NCBI GenBank assembly: GCA_963978905.1
Contig: OZ022261.1
Location: 32,906,102 to 32,970,101 of the forward strand
Origin: Trichostrongylus colubriformis
Lineage: Eukaryota; Nematoda; Chromadorea; Rhabditida; Trichostrongylidae
Length of the DNA: 64,000 nucleotides
Reading direction: 5' to 3'
Positions 23,181 through 35,717 of this stretch are shown piece after piece (within the stretch, counting starts at the first letter, position 1; each line of letters starts with the position of its first letter). Made by a program: the position numbers and the translations under genes. The notes beneath the pieces were generated by a model. The model made no database searches. It was not told the origin of the DNA and saw nothing but the letters and a program-made list of their open reading frames with translations.

Positions 23181-25980
23181 TCTATCGGTGTCTTTAAATA
23201 TATATGTTCCAATTTGTCACGGCTTTTCCCTTTTTACATATTCCAATGAGAAGTGTTCTTTATGGCAAACACTTTGTAAAGTCCTCTTCAAGAACTACAT
23301 TGTTAAGTACATGTCCTGAAGCTGTGTAAGAACGCAGTGCACTTGATATTGGAAAAATGATATTGCCTGGCTGCAAACGAACAACTATCACTTATCTTGC
23401 GACGGGATCATTTTACCATTCCAATTGCAGGGAATAAATCAATTATAAATTATGTTAGTAATCCCTTAGCGATAAGCGCACTCTTAGCACACTTATATCC
23501 TTTAATCAATGAGATATATCCGAGGTATCTATGAAAGGGTCCGTGCCGGGAAGAATCACATTCGCAGGACTTACGGATCTATCGGATCTAATTGCTATTA
23601 GAGGTAAATATCGTCTTCCATCATGACTGCATATACTTGAAATATGGGCGACTTTTCATTAGTATTTGATGATGTGTGATGAACCCGTCCAGGCTCACTC
23701 TATAGAATTCGCTTATTTTAATGTACCTAATATTAATTCTGCTTCTAAACTTGCATTTCACTTTATACATTTTGATTTTCTTCTGATTTTTAACTGTTTA
23801 TTACTGATATTGCAGTACATATTGGTTTTCCATTTTGCAGTACATATGAATGTATTTCTGTTTGAGTAACATACTTTGAATATATTTTGACGAAATCTAG
23901 TAAATTTAATTAGGAATGACAACAGAAAGAAAGGAAGGGTGATAGGTGACTTTAGAGCAGCAAAATACAATCCATTGATAATAATATAATTTAACACAGC
24001 GATAATGCAGTAATATAAACACAAATATAATGCCATTTTGATATTTATCTCCCTGCTGTTTATTCTGTTGCTGCTCGTTTGATTAACCTTCAATTACTAT
24101 TCCGATTTCTACAATTGCTGAACCTTGCTTTTATTATTGTATGCCATAACCTTTTCCAGTGAATTATCATATCTTAATAGAATTTATAGGAGATGCACCG
24201 AGCTAACCCTTTTTTATAGGCCCCTCAAATATTTCATTGTAATTAATCGCTTAAGGAAAAGCCATACAAAATCTTTCAGTGCTTCCAAGTATTTTTCGAA
24301 AGCTAACACAACCATTTCATTTGAGGAAATTTATTCTATTTTATCAGCTTCTTTTTTAATGATGCTTTTGAATTTACTAGGCTACACCCCTGACGCCCCC
24401 GAGGGTGGTGGGAGAGATCCTTTCATTAACCAGTCGAGGATGTGCAGTATTAGTTAACTCGGTTAGCTGGCTAATCCTGTAGCAAATGATGCTTCAGCTA
24501 TAAGAGGGCTAAAACTGCTCATAAGCGTCGTGTTCGAAGGCTCCCAAAAGCCACAAAGGCTGTTAGACGTCTAAAGCTCCACATTATTTCAAATAGGAAC
24601 CCGTAAATATATGTATTGTGATGATGTTGAGAATGATATTTCCATACGCTTATGAATAAACTCGTTCCTTTTACTTGTATCCCCTTGGATCGATATCACT
24701 CGATCCGACACACAGGACACACCGGAAGTCAAGAATTCCTCAACAGGGGGTGGGGGGGGGGCATATCTTACGGGTGGAAGGGGGGTCGTAATTGCAGAGG
24801 GTCAGCAACGGTTTCAGTCTGGGATGAGCGGAACGTGCCGTCAGCTGTCTCGCTTATGTAGGGAAATATTATTGAATTTGGGTGATTAACACGAAAATTA
24901 CAGTAATGAAGTACTTAGTAATACCATGCAATCAGCAATACCTAGTGATGCTAAGGAGGTTATGTAAACGTTGAAGAGGATCGTATTTGCGTCCCCGTTG
25001 ATGGAGGATCGTACTGAAGCTGCCATTTTTTCCGACGCCTGTGTGTGCCCTGCCGGAAGAAACGCTTGTCCATTTGTGCTCCTTTTCAGCACCACAACTC
25101 TTGATGAGCGTTCAGATATCAAGCCGCTGTAGGTACTAGCCCATGCAATCAACTATTATGATTTTGTATGGAAGTCAAATGCAAAGCGCTTTCAAACGGT
25201 AGTGTACTTTTCAATACCTATGAGAAGACACGAGCATAAGATCGCAATTTATGCCTTAATGGACAATCCAATTCGACCGATACCCATTCATGCATTTCTC
25301 AAATTCGGAAGCGTTAAACATGCCACCTATTGGCATGTTTTCAAAGAATGAAATTCAAAAAAGAAAGGATGAAATAAAATAAATTTCCTTGTGTATCAAA
25401 TGGTTGTATTAGTTTATAAACAAGCACTTGGAAGCAATGAAATTGTAGTGGTTTCTTGGTTCTTGGTTTTCATATGACCTTCATCTTCATATGACCTTCA
25501 TATGATCTATTCTTGGTTTCATATGACCTTAACTTGAGCGATTTTCAAATTAAATTTTTTTTTTGAGGAGGGGGGGGGGGACTTGTAACAGAAGGTAGGC
25601 CTGATTTCCGCTTCTCTTATAAGTTGTAATAAAATATGTTAGTTTGGTGGAAACATGTCCTTTTGAGAAAAAATGGCTCGGTGGGGTATATTTGTGGATA
25701 AAAGCGCGATGAACAGAGTACGATGACAGATTCCCCTCATCGATCTGATGAATAGTTTATGGGAAGATGGCTGATATGATCGGCAGCATATGGTGATTAG
25801 TACGTAATATGAAAGGCATGCCGCCCAGGACACATCACTCATCCCCTCCCAGTCTCACTGCCATCCATACAGCTCTCATTAAGTAGTAACACCGACATCA
25901 GTACTATGAGAACTGCCAACTTATAACTGAGCAATCAACTTCAAGGACTTTCATAACTTCCACTACACTTTTTCTGATCT
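23181..25980. other. AT-rich intergenic DNA with G runs
   Basis: No exon is supported. G-runs lie at 24752-24761 (ten) and 25570-25580 (eleven). A short cluster of TCATATGACCTT repeats lies near 25460-25530. Confidence 0.4.
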
Positions 25981-26029
25981 CTCGTTTAAAATGTCATTTT
26001 CAGCGCTGCAGTCGGTCGCTTTTGGAACC

Positions 26030-26385
26030 TCCGCATTGCATCAGCAATTCAGTTTTTTGAACCATGTCCTCCCAATAGCTTGTCTAGCGCAGCAATTCCT
26101 GAAGTATCTTTCAGTAACTTTGTCATGCGCTTTTATAGCAGCCACAAATGCTGCTCTTCGACAGAAGCACAGTAATAGCTCTTCTTTGGTAAAGCTCGCG
26201 CTAGTGCGTGAACAAGACTGGCCATTATATTTACTGAAGTTTCCTCGCTGTACTTTTCTGAAAAGATTTGTGGAGTGTGGGGCAGAAGGAGCCGATGCGT
26301 CGTCGCAACACTGCTTATCAGATTTAGCGCCGCATCGGTCCCCTGTGCACCAACCGACGTCAAGCACACCCACCAGAGACACTGA
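26030..26385 (-). pseudogene. possible decayed coding segment
   Basis: Both strands are unusually open. The plus strand has a 144-codon frame (25991-26425) starting just after a TTTTCAG. The minus strand looks more protein-like: one frame reads AALNLISSVATTHRLLLPHT, then SEETSVNIMASLVHALARAL, then after one stop KRMTKLLKDTSGIAALDKLL. I do not recognise it. It could be a decayed exon or an unknown repeat ORF, or it could be chance. Confidence 0.25.
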
Positions 26386-26430
26386 TCTTCATAGCGCGAC
26401 TCGTACCTTTGATCCAGAAGGATAGAATGA

Positions 26431-27521
26431 ATATGGCTTCAATCAGGACCGTTCTTCCCCTACCACATTATGTGACTGCCGAGCGATTGGCCCTTGACCC
26501 TCTCATCTTGAGCATCAAGCAGTGAAACCGAATGAATAGCTCAGCTTCGTAGCAATGAAAAACGACCATTTGGCAAGTCTGATGCTTGGACGGCTCGAAA
26601 GCATTCAAGTTCCTCGCTTATAGATTCATCTATGATGTGCACTTTGTAAAATCTCATAATGACGATCGATATTGCCTGTTTATGCAGGGCTGCATTTCAC
26701 ACAGGATTTGACCGCGTAATACTACGTCTTTTTGTCTCACTTTACGAGCGCCAATTTTTTTTTCATAGAAGATCTGTTGTTCTCTTCAATATGCCATGAA
26801 TCACTCTAATCTTGCAACAGTGCCCTTAATTCGTGCCTCTTTTGCACCGAAACATCTGCTACTCTGCCCATTAGCAATCACGTGACCCTTGCAATGTGCC
26901 CTGCAAAAACCTTTGTTCGATTTTATCATATCTTCGTCGAATTCTCACTAGACCTCAACCTGTCCTTCAGAAACATGAAAGATAGTGGTGGTTATGAACT
27001 GCATGAACCACATTGCCTAGCGTATAGCTGTGGCTTAATCCATCCGTTTGGTTGTGCGCATGAAAAATGATCGCAGCAACCTTCAACAGCTCATTTCTGA
27101 ACGTCACTGGCTGCAATGGCAGAAATCCCGCCGTTTGACGAATGTTGTCCATCTGTCTTGTTGTCGTAACGCTCGTATGAATCATTTCCGCACCCTGGCC
27201 GCTCTCGGTTGTCCATCCCAATATTTCGCATTTTAACAAGTTTCTCTCAGCTGCACATCTGTTGCGCATAAATTGATCGACGAAATTCGTATTCCAATGG
27301 ACAGTCATGGTGGTTAAAAAAGCTCCCCACCTTGGGAAGAATGTACGAATTGTACCCAACCGTGGTAATCCACTTTGTGGGGGCACCCAAGGTGAAGCAG
27401 GGGGGGGGGGGGGGGGAAGAAGGAGGCAGCACGTTGTATGTTGAACAATAACATGTCTTTGTAGTATAATAGTTCAACGGCAACATTATCTTTACATAAT
27501 ATGGTATATTATTGCACGTAG
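26431..27521. other. intergenic, no gene seen
   Basis: Contains the longest G-run of the window (17 G at 27400-27416). A 139-codon minus frame (26967-27386) overlaps this run partly and resembles nothing known, so it is not called. Confidence 0.4.
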
Positions 27522-27821
27522 GTTATGTGGGGCGTCTTACTGCGTAAGTTTCACCGAATTTCACCGAAGTATTTTTGAACGATTACTGTATAGGAAAGTA
27601 AAGGAACGGTGAAGAAAGAATGGAATGAAATGGTCAAGACTTCAAAAAAGGCCTTCTTCATAATCGAGGACGTGCTTTCTCATTTCTGCATCACTGAAAG
27701 AGGTGATTTAAACGGCGAAGCAGCTGAACCAGCATTGTCATCTTTGCCCTCCCCTTCAACAGCTATTTTGCTGTCAGCACCCATTGCATTGAAACGCACC
27801 CGAGAAAGCGGTGGTAATTAG
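27522..27821 (+). CDS. candidate 3'-terminal exons of an unrecognised gene
   Basis: A 75-codon stretch (27595-27821) follows an acceptor (CTGTATAG) and ends in TAG. It reads VKKEWNEMVKTSKKAFFIIE, then DVLSHFCITE, then a Ser/Pro-rich and basic end (ALKRTRESGGN). A 51-bp AT-rich intron (27544-27594, GTAAGT..TATAG), the typical short nematode size, separates it from a possible 22-bp exon (27522-27543). The two join in frame. I find no convincing upstream exons, so this may be the end of a gene, an orphan exon or a relic. Confidence 0.35.
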
Positions 27822-29929
27822 CCTGAAGGGCACCTTTTGACGCGAGTTTCTCTGCAGATCATATCTATGAAAGTCGCCTCATCATTTCAGTCGACATGTC
27901 TTCCTTGTTTTGAATTCCCTTACTATCCTAGCGGTGCCAGAGACGCTGACACACCCATGAGCCACGACGGTCGTCGGCGAATCACTGAAAGACAAGCGTA
28001 GCTGCGTGATTTCAACCTCTGCTCTTTCCTTCCAAAATTGTCCCTCCTCTCATTTAGCCCAACTCTACAAACTCCCACCCTCTCATAGACGGTCAGACGA
28101 GTATGGTCTATAATTTCACTCAGTGCGGACGGATGGAAGGTTCTGCTAATGGCAACGGTCCCAAACACGATCCATGTTCCATGCGAAAGATAGCGACGCC
28201 ACTTGCTGCCTCTCCACACCCCCCCCCCCACCCTTACGTTTTCCTTCATATTCTATTCTCCGATTTGACACTCAACTTTCTTCATTAATATAGGACTTTT
28301 TCTTTTTCAGAATGCCCGGAAAATCGTGAATAATGCAGAGTTCTGTTCCCAATAACAGATTTTGAAGTGGTGTTTTAGAGCCTGGCCTCCGCAATGCATT
28401 CCAGTTAAAGCCTCGAAATTTGTGAAAAACACAGTCAGTTTCCCCATAAATGCGCGCTAGCCCTCGCTCCGCTTTCATGCAAGCGGCTCACGTGCTGTGC
28501 ATGATTGCAGCACATCACAGATCCATGTGATGCTAGCCGATGCGTTACGTGCGATAGACCACAAAACTCGTCCACGAAAAGACCGAAGAGAAGAACCATC
28601 TCATTTCATTTCTTTTTCATTGCCTTACTACTTTATTACCTCTACTTTCCTATCTAACAACTAATCAAATTACCTCCATGGTACCATCAACTTCTTCAAA
28701 GTAACTCAATCCACATCATAACACTCCCTGTTATTGGCATTCGGATGTGAACGAATATGAATGTCAGCGTGGTTAGAGGGCCACGGCTATTGTCGTATGA
28801 TCGTGAGAAATTCGCCAAACGCTTGTTATTGATACTCGTTGGTCAGCTTGGCTGCTGTGAACCGGAATCCATCATGGAATCCTCAATTTAAATGGTTCTA
28901 TTTATAGAATATTCGTATTGTTTTCTGTACACAAATCTGAAGTGAAGATGAGATTGCAAATTAGCCACTGGCTCATGATATGCACCATACGTAATCAGAA
29001 CTTGATGGTTTAGTTTATTTACTCTTCTGATAGAATAAACTGGTGGATGCGTACTCACTGGAGGGAGCAGCGACTTCCGACCCTGTTGCTGAGTCCTGGC
29101 AGGCGCAATTTCGAATGAAAGTCGCTTGCGTACTCATTTCTGGTCTCCCATTTAAGCTTAATGTCTCCATCTAGTAATACTTAGAAATGAAAAAAAAAAC
29201 CGCCGCGAAACCGGAAAGCAGAATGTAATATGATATTCGCTACAAGATTCATGTGATCACATAGGACCATGACTAGACGTTTTTTCGAATTTAGCTATTC
29301 TGATTAATTATTTCTCAGTTGGTTTTGTGGCGGACAACACACGGTGACAGGGGATGTCGTTTGCACTCACTTGTTTTCAGGACCAGATTCAGTATATATA
29401 CCCATTCTGACTTGCCAGCCCTTACATTCCCCGAAGAATCGCTCGGGAGGACGAAATAGTGGCTTCAAATTTCATACTTTCAAATTCGATCTTATTGGGC
29501 ATCAACAGGTCCCACAAGACCTTGTGTGTAGGCCAAATCGCTTTCCATCGTCACTGCGTTCCTGAATGGAAGTAGAGCACATGGCGTATCCCAAGAAACG
29601 GTTTATCAATGTCGAATGCCTTATCTTTTGATCGTTCTTCTGATATTGAAAGCTAATAGAAACAAATATCTTTCCAGAAACTACCGTCCATTATTGTTGC
29701 ATTTGCTTTTATCAACAATTACTAATTACTTTACATATACTTATACTAATGCAAATACCTATGTTTCTACTTACTGCCTACCAAATAGAAATAAATTGCA
29801 ATTTTCGCCTTTCACATATCGACTGTCCACTGGTGACTGTAAGCTCGTGATGTTGTTATGCTTGAAACTATCCAAATAAATATATTCTAGATGAATAAAC
29901 AATAAAACTATCATAAGTTATAAATAATA
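27822..29929. other. intergenic, no gene seen
   Basis: Eleven C at 28219-28229. A dispersed-repeat fragment lies near 29520-29545 (TGTAGGCCAAATCGC). No exons are supported. Confidence 0.4.
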
Positions 29930-30782
29930 TTAGGTTGGACGGGAAGTTCTGGGACACCTTGTGAGAAAAATTCAATTTATTTTAATTTTACTCACATGTA
30001 ACTTCAGTCACCAAAGTATGCACCATCGTGATCTACAATGTACTGCCAACGCTCAGGAAGATCGTAGATACCCTTCCGGTAGAATTCGGGAGACTTCTGG
30101 TCAAAGAAGTTCTGGAGCCCGCTCTTGAGATCGTCGTCATCTTTGAACTGTCGCCCGTCAAGGAAGTGGCTCAACGACCGGAATAGGTGGTAGTCAGTTG
30201 GGGCCATGTCCGAAGATTACGGTGGGTGGGAGAGCTTCGTCCAACCAAGGTCCTGGATCCTTTGACACGCCAACTTTGCCACATGTGGGTGAGCGTTATC
30301 GTGGAGGAAGAGGTCTTGGTCCATTTTTCCGGTAAGTTTTGGCGCTCCGGTGTCCAATTGCCTGCAGTAGAGATCGGCAGTGGCTGTCGTGTTGGATGGT
30401 AACAGTTTCCTATTTTTTTGAAAATTTTCAAAAAAAAAAGTTTTTTTCTCAATGCAATTTTTTGAATATTTTCCTGTTCCAATTTGAGCCGATCGAGCCA
30501 TCGGGCTGCCGCCATATGAGAGACAGTACCTGGGTCCATCGACTGGTTAATTTTGTTAGTGGCCTCGCATGCTGAGGAACCGAGGCGGTGTTCGTGAATT
30601 TCGCACCTTTCGCGAAATTGCCGTAAATTCACTGCTAGTTGAAGCCGTAGAGAATATGAATGTGCTATTCAGAAGCCCTTTTCAGACGCTTCATATACCC
30701 CCCACTACCAAATGCTCCCGAAGCTTTACAGGTTTCTACAGGAAAAAACAAAAAGTGTCCCAGAACTTCCCGTCCAACCTAA
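29930..30782 (-). mobile_element. internally deleted mariner element with intact ends
   Basis: The element is bounded by TA (29928-29929 and 30783-30784). Its terminal inverted repeats are almost perfect: TTAGGTTGGACGGGAAGTTC at the left, and the same at the complemented right end, continuing into TGGGACAC. At 853 bp it is shorter than a complete mariner (about 1.3 kb), so a large part of the transposase is missing. The coding remnant is on the minus strand. Confidence 0.85.
30004..30632 (-). pseudogene. mariner DD34D transposase remnant
   Basis: The C-terminal half is readable on the minus strand. It contains LHDNAHPHVAKLACQ with the second Asp (near 30290) and APTDYHLFRSL with the third Asp (near 30195). 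Thirty-four residues lie between the two aspartates, the DD34D spacing of mariners. One in-frame TAA sits between them, at the position where mariners usually have the Tyr of PPYSPDLAP. The frame then runs open to a stop at 30004. The region upstream of the second Asp is shortened and shifted, and the first catalytic Asp is not recognisable. Confidence 0.8.
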
Positions 30783-30889
30783 TAATATTCAAGATAAATA
30801 TAAATGAATAAAAATAAAGTAAAATTCCCATTGTTTTCGGTGTTTTAGTTGGCAAGGGACTATGAGTACTAATGACTATAATTCCCAGC

Positions 30890-31120
30890 TTCAACGCAGG
30901 GTCTGCTTCTCAGTGACATGGTCGGTCTTGAATAGAATCAGCGGCTTTGCCATAATCAATTTCTAGCAGGTGCAGCGCCGTGCCTCAGAGCTTGCCGACG
31001 GCTTCACCATCTTCCGGTCCGGGATACCCTTGTTTGGAAGCATGACCCAGTGACCGTATTAAGGAGGATCCGTGATTCTTTGACTTCGAGGCTGAACGCT
31101 ACCTGAAAATCACCGTAAAT
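30890..31120 (-). pseudogene. possible LINE reverse-transcriptase scrap
   Basis: Minus-strand frames after the acceptor-like GATTTTCAG near 31105 stay open for tens of codons. One contains LEIDYGKAADSI, which resembles the RT motif A block (IDYxKAFDS) of RTE-type elements. The neighbouring residues do not match well. It may be an old RTE piece or coincidence. Confidence 0.25.
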
Positions 31121-33471
31121 GTTTTACCGACCGAGTGGTGTAAAATGTGGGAAGGAAGACGTTCTGCATGCAGTGTGTGCGAGATTAGTTTCTCTTTGCA
31201 ATCTTATTGATTTAATTTTGTGTGCCTCTTATAATAGTATAAGATTTTGTGTAATTAACTCGGGTGGAATCTCACCTAACGATTAAACTTACCAGATACC
31301 AGTGTGTATCTGTAGTCAGTATTGGTAGAGTTCTACAGAAAAATGTAACTACGGCTAAGTATTTCTAAGTCCTCTTTGAGTAATAACACTCAATAAAAGA
31401 GGTAATTTGAAAATTAGGACTATTGGCAACTACACATATCACATAAATGGATTTTTCTTTAGATCTGCCGGATGCGTAGAAACACTTGACATGCCTAGGC
31501 CACAGATTCGATAGTTTCCTTAAATTGCCTAGATACTGCTTCTCAGGATGGGGACTGAGGAATCAGGATTCTCCCAACTGACCAGCTTTGAACGCTCTGT
31601 TTGGGCACGCTGTGATATCTGTAGTGTCAACTGCTGCAGAATGTCGAATGGGCTTCCGTCCCCCTTTCACTATTACTATTTATTGATTGACTTATTTAAT
31701 GATCTTTATTTGTTTATGTTTACTTATTTTTGCATTTTGGATTTTTTCTATCCTTCTACTTATATTATTCACCACAGTTGTTATATATGATAGTATCGAA
31801 ATTTATTCGTATTGAAATACATCATATTTACCAAAATACGGCATACTTAATGTTATGACACATTTATATGTATTTATTTATCTTTGCTTCAATGTTTTTA
31901 TTTTTCTGTGACGCACCACCTCAGTGCGGCAAAAGCGTGGATTCCCATTTAACATTTTTTTGAACTGGATTTGAATCGAGACCATTCAAGAGTACTTAAT
32001 AGAAGAGTCAAATTTTCTTTACAAGTAATTTCTATTGCTAAGTGCTGTACAGAATCAATTACAATAACTTGACCATGATATTGATTTTTAAATAGCTCCC
32101 TTTATGTTCTTCCTTTTTTCTATGCCAGCCTTCTCAATTTCCTTCAATCAATCCCTCAAGGTCGGCAATCATCTGGAGCACGACGCCATTTGATGAACGG
32201 TGTCTACACAGGCAAAGTTTATCTCTACTTTTTCCTCGTCGCGCTTTTGAGAAAGCCAATCTTTCATGGACGTCTCGGCCCAGCGCTAATGGTTAAACCC
32301 CAGGCCGTCTTCTTCGTGTGAAGTGGTGGTTGACTCGTCCGGCATGCAAGGGACAACCTCTTCAGAAAAGGTCATCTGATGTGTTGTTCGCTGTCTTTCT
32401 GTCGATTGTAATCGACGTAGCCGACGAAGCCATTCATGCATTGTGGTGTTTACTGGACGCGAGCCCGTTGAGAAGCCGGCAGGCAGGAGTATGGTGGCCG
32501 CCAGCTACGTAACGAGTGCTAATCGCACGCTCATTATAATCCCCAACCCATATGCCCTTCACCCTGCCTTCCGTCTCTTTTTCTCTGCCCCAGCTCTCCA
32601 TCCTCCTTCCTCTTCAGCTTCTAATTCCTTCTTCTCACCATCACCTTCGTCATACCGACATCCAGATGTGACGTCTGTCATCTATCTGCTTTACCATCAA
32701 CTTCACATTTCAAATGTCAGATAATCATCTGGTGCCAATCAATTGACCCTTATTGCCATACGACTTCCATGTCCTTCTGGCGCATGGCTTTTATCGTTCT
32801 TCGGTCTTACGTACCATAATTGTATCTGCCGGGTTAAAAGTGAAAAGGGTGGTTCTGGATTAACACGTAATAAATAGGTATTGATTTTTTACGAATACAC
32901 TTGGAAGCCCTAACTGCATTCGGTAGTTACATGCATCCTAGATGGGGTAACCCGGTACAATATATTTTTTTGCGCTCAGTTCCGTCCGTGGACAAGTGAA
33001 CTTGTACTGAACTAGTAGAACATCAGCACTGTGGACCACTCTGCTTCTAGCACTTACTTCCTACTACTTACCATTTACTACTTATTGATGGAGTTCTACA
33101 CATTTGGAACTCTCTAATCCCTTGACATTTTTGTATATTTATTCGTTTATCATACATCCACATTCGAAGCTGTGGATGTCTATATTATCTGGTTTTGAAT
33201 TGGAATTCGCCATCTAATACCCATCTCAGAGAATGAGTATGTGACGTAGCAAACTCTCTATTGACAACATTTCTTGTCCTATTATTTTATTTCTTTTACT
33301 CATCGTTAAGTAATTTCAAGCTATTCATTCGGCTTGCTTTCCATTTGTTAGCATATTTTACCAAGCAAAATACTGACTCGCTTGCTCTGATTGCTTTGGT
33401 CAAAAAATCTTACACACAAAGTAAATAATTGGTTTTTAGTAGTTCACGAATGAGCCGTCCACTGCTCAAGG
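31121..33471. other. intergenic, no gene seen
   Basis: AT-rich. On the minus strand a 43-bp exon-like segment lies near 31302-31345, between CTGTAG and GTAAGT, but it has no partner exon. Nothing else is seen. Confidence 0.4.
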
Positions 33472-33626
33472 GGGTGGGTTAGGACACTCAAATTAGGCCA
33501 AGTCACGCGACGAGGCGGCGGGCATTCCCGTAGGGGCGACCAATTCTTAGCGGGACCAGCTGTCCACTCGAGGTGACTTAAGTCGTGTGGTGCGGCAACA
33601 CAATTTGAGTGTCCTTACCCACACAC
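33472..33626. mobile_element. short inverted-repeat element (MITE)
   Basis: About 155 bp with ends GGTGGGTTAGGACACTCAAA and the complement of AATTTGAGTGTCCTTACCCA. The interior is GC-rich relative to the flanks and non-coding. The target duplication is unclear. Confidence 0.6.
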
Positions 33627-35470
33627 CTGCAAATTATGAAGGACCGATTCTGGTCGGCTCTGTCAAATACTAACAGTTCTCTTCAAACGTTCAATAAAAT
33701 TGTCTTGTACTCTGGTATCTCATAAACCTACGATCCTTTGTAGAAGGTACCTTCGCAATGATCCCGTTTTCCAGCCTTTGAAAATCATTTTGAACGATTC
33801 AGACATTCGTAGACATTGTTTCGCCGGACCCGTAGGTAGAGCCATCACTCATGGCACTTTAAGCAGCTTTTAACAAGCAAGCAGCTTTCTTAGCTTTCTT
33901 CTTGAGTACTCTTTTTGTAAAGTATGGTTTTCGAGAAGTTGCTCATTTTTAACAAGAGTATGACTTAAAAGTTCATTGTCCCGTAATGGTAATATTGTAT
34001 AAAAATATGATATCAAAATAACATTGTATTATATAAGGGTCTAAGACTTTGGAATGGCGCTATACCGAGATGTTGATTTGTTATTCCTTCTGTTGGAATG
34101 AACATGTTTACTAACATAATCTGCAGAATTCCATGGCTACCATGACTCATTAGATCTTAACATATGCGAAAATTTTACAATTCCTAAGAGTTATGCTATT
34201 TTTGCATATTCAGATGATTGCCCGTTGATATAAGCTAGTCCTCACTGCCGTTGTCGAAATGCATAATAATAATATTTGTAAATTATAAAAACATGATAAA
34301 TCAAGTATTCGACTTTGAGCAACTCGACTTCTCTGCGATGCGCCAACGCTTCTTTTGAATTCCTACGCTCACCAGTAAAAGTCGGTATTTTTATCACCCC
34401 AGATAGACTTTTCCAGTCTACATACCTGTTCCGTATCGATCGATGATAGGCTTGTAGGGACACAGATCTGGGATCTCATCCCTGGGCCATGCTATACTGC
34501 CACTTCATCATTCATCTCTATCTGTGGAGTGTAAGCAGTGAATTTTTTTTTTGTACAACTGTCGTGGAACTTATGCTTCAAACACATGCGTGGACACGAT
34601 TTTGAAAACGAAGTACAGATCAGTAATTAGTTTTGAAAAAAGGACACAGCTTTGCATTTTTGTAAATTTTTTGCACGTAACCTTTGCTTATCTCAACAAT
34701 ATCCTTTCCACCATGTGGCTTGTCGATTCCTTCTTCAGTGTTTTTTAGTTCTGCCTATATGATAGTAGCGAAGAACGGGTGCTTTCTGTTATTACTCGGC
34801 GGCATGCACAGAGCTCTTTGGTAAACAAATAATTAAGCACGATACACAACCAATTGATTTTGAGCAGTAAATAGTCGTTTAAATTTTGGCGGCGGCACTT
34901 TTTGAAGATTTTCAAATGTGTTTCTGATGTGGAAAAGATGTGACATTACAATGCGCCGGGGTGCAATCAAAGTTTATGAGCGAGTAAGTGTCAGGGCGAT
35001 CGTAGAAGAAGTGCCGGCCCAGCTGTCAACGTGGCCAATTCAACATCATATCTATACTATGTCACTTCTACCATTCAGTATTCGTTAGTTCGATGACTAC
35101 AGCTTATCGATTTATCGATTGGTCACTGCTTCTACAAGAACATCATGCTTTTCCTAATGCGAATCTTTGAGAAAATTGAGATTTTTCGAGTTTCGTGTAA
35201 GGGCGACAAAATATTCCGCCTCTTTTCGTTCAGCTTTGTCGCTTTCTGGCAACAATCCAACATTTTTCTTGCATACAAAACTTATTATCAGTTACTGAAC
35301 AGTAATTTTCCACTTATTTGTAATATATACTTTAAAAAAGACAAAGTCAGAAATATTATCCTTTACTAAACAGAGACAGATGGGTCCTTATTTTGATCGT
35401 TATCTAAGCGGTCGCTATAACCACTTTGATTGCTTGTATACCTGGCACTAAATTGTAAACACCGGGTGCT
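33627..35470. other. intergenic, no gene seen
   Basis: AT-rich. A 45-codon frame beginning MRRGAIKVYER at about 34951 has a GTAAGT after the eleventh codon, but no downstream exon was found, so it is not called. Confidence 0.4.
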
Positions 35471-35474
35471 CAAT

Positions 35475-35717
35475 GTGTCTTGGAGCGAATTTCCTTCCAT
35501 TTCTTCAGGTATCGTCCTTTCTGTCCCTCTCCTGCTCGTGTAGCCTCTTTCCTCGCTTAGACAGCATTGTGTCGGCCCGAATATGCAAAACATCTGTCCA
35601 TTGTTTGCCAGTGAATAGCGCAGCTACATGAGCTGAGGCTTGAAGTCTGCACACCTCAGCGCCAGCACGGTTGCTCTCAAGCTCACCGACTTTGTTCGAG
35701 CTAATCAAATTCGTTGA
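35475..35717 (-). pseudogene. candidate exon or pseudogene, one-base frame break
   Basis: On the minus strand, after a TTTGATTAG acceptor, an open stretch reads SNKVGELESNRAGAEVCRLQ, then FTGKQWTDVLHIRAD, then SKRGKRLHEQERDRK, and then stops. The next frame continues naturally with RYLKKWKEIRSKTH and its own stop, as if one base were missing near 35510. The charged, helical composition looks genuinely protein-derived. I cannot name the family. It could be a pseudogene or a base error in a real exon. Confidence 0.35.
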
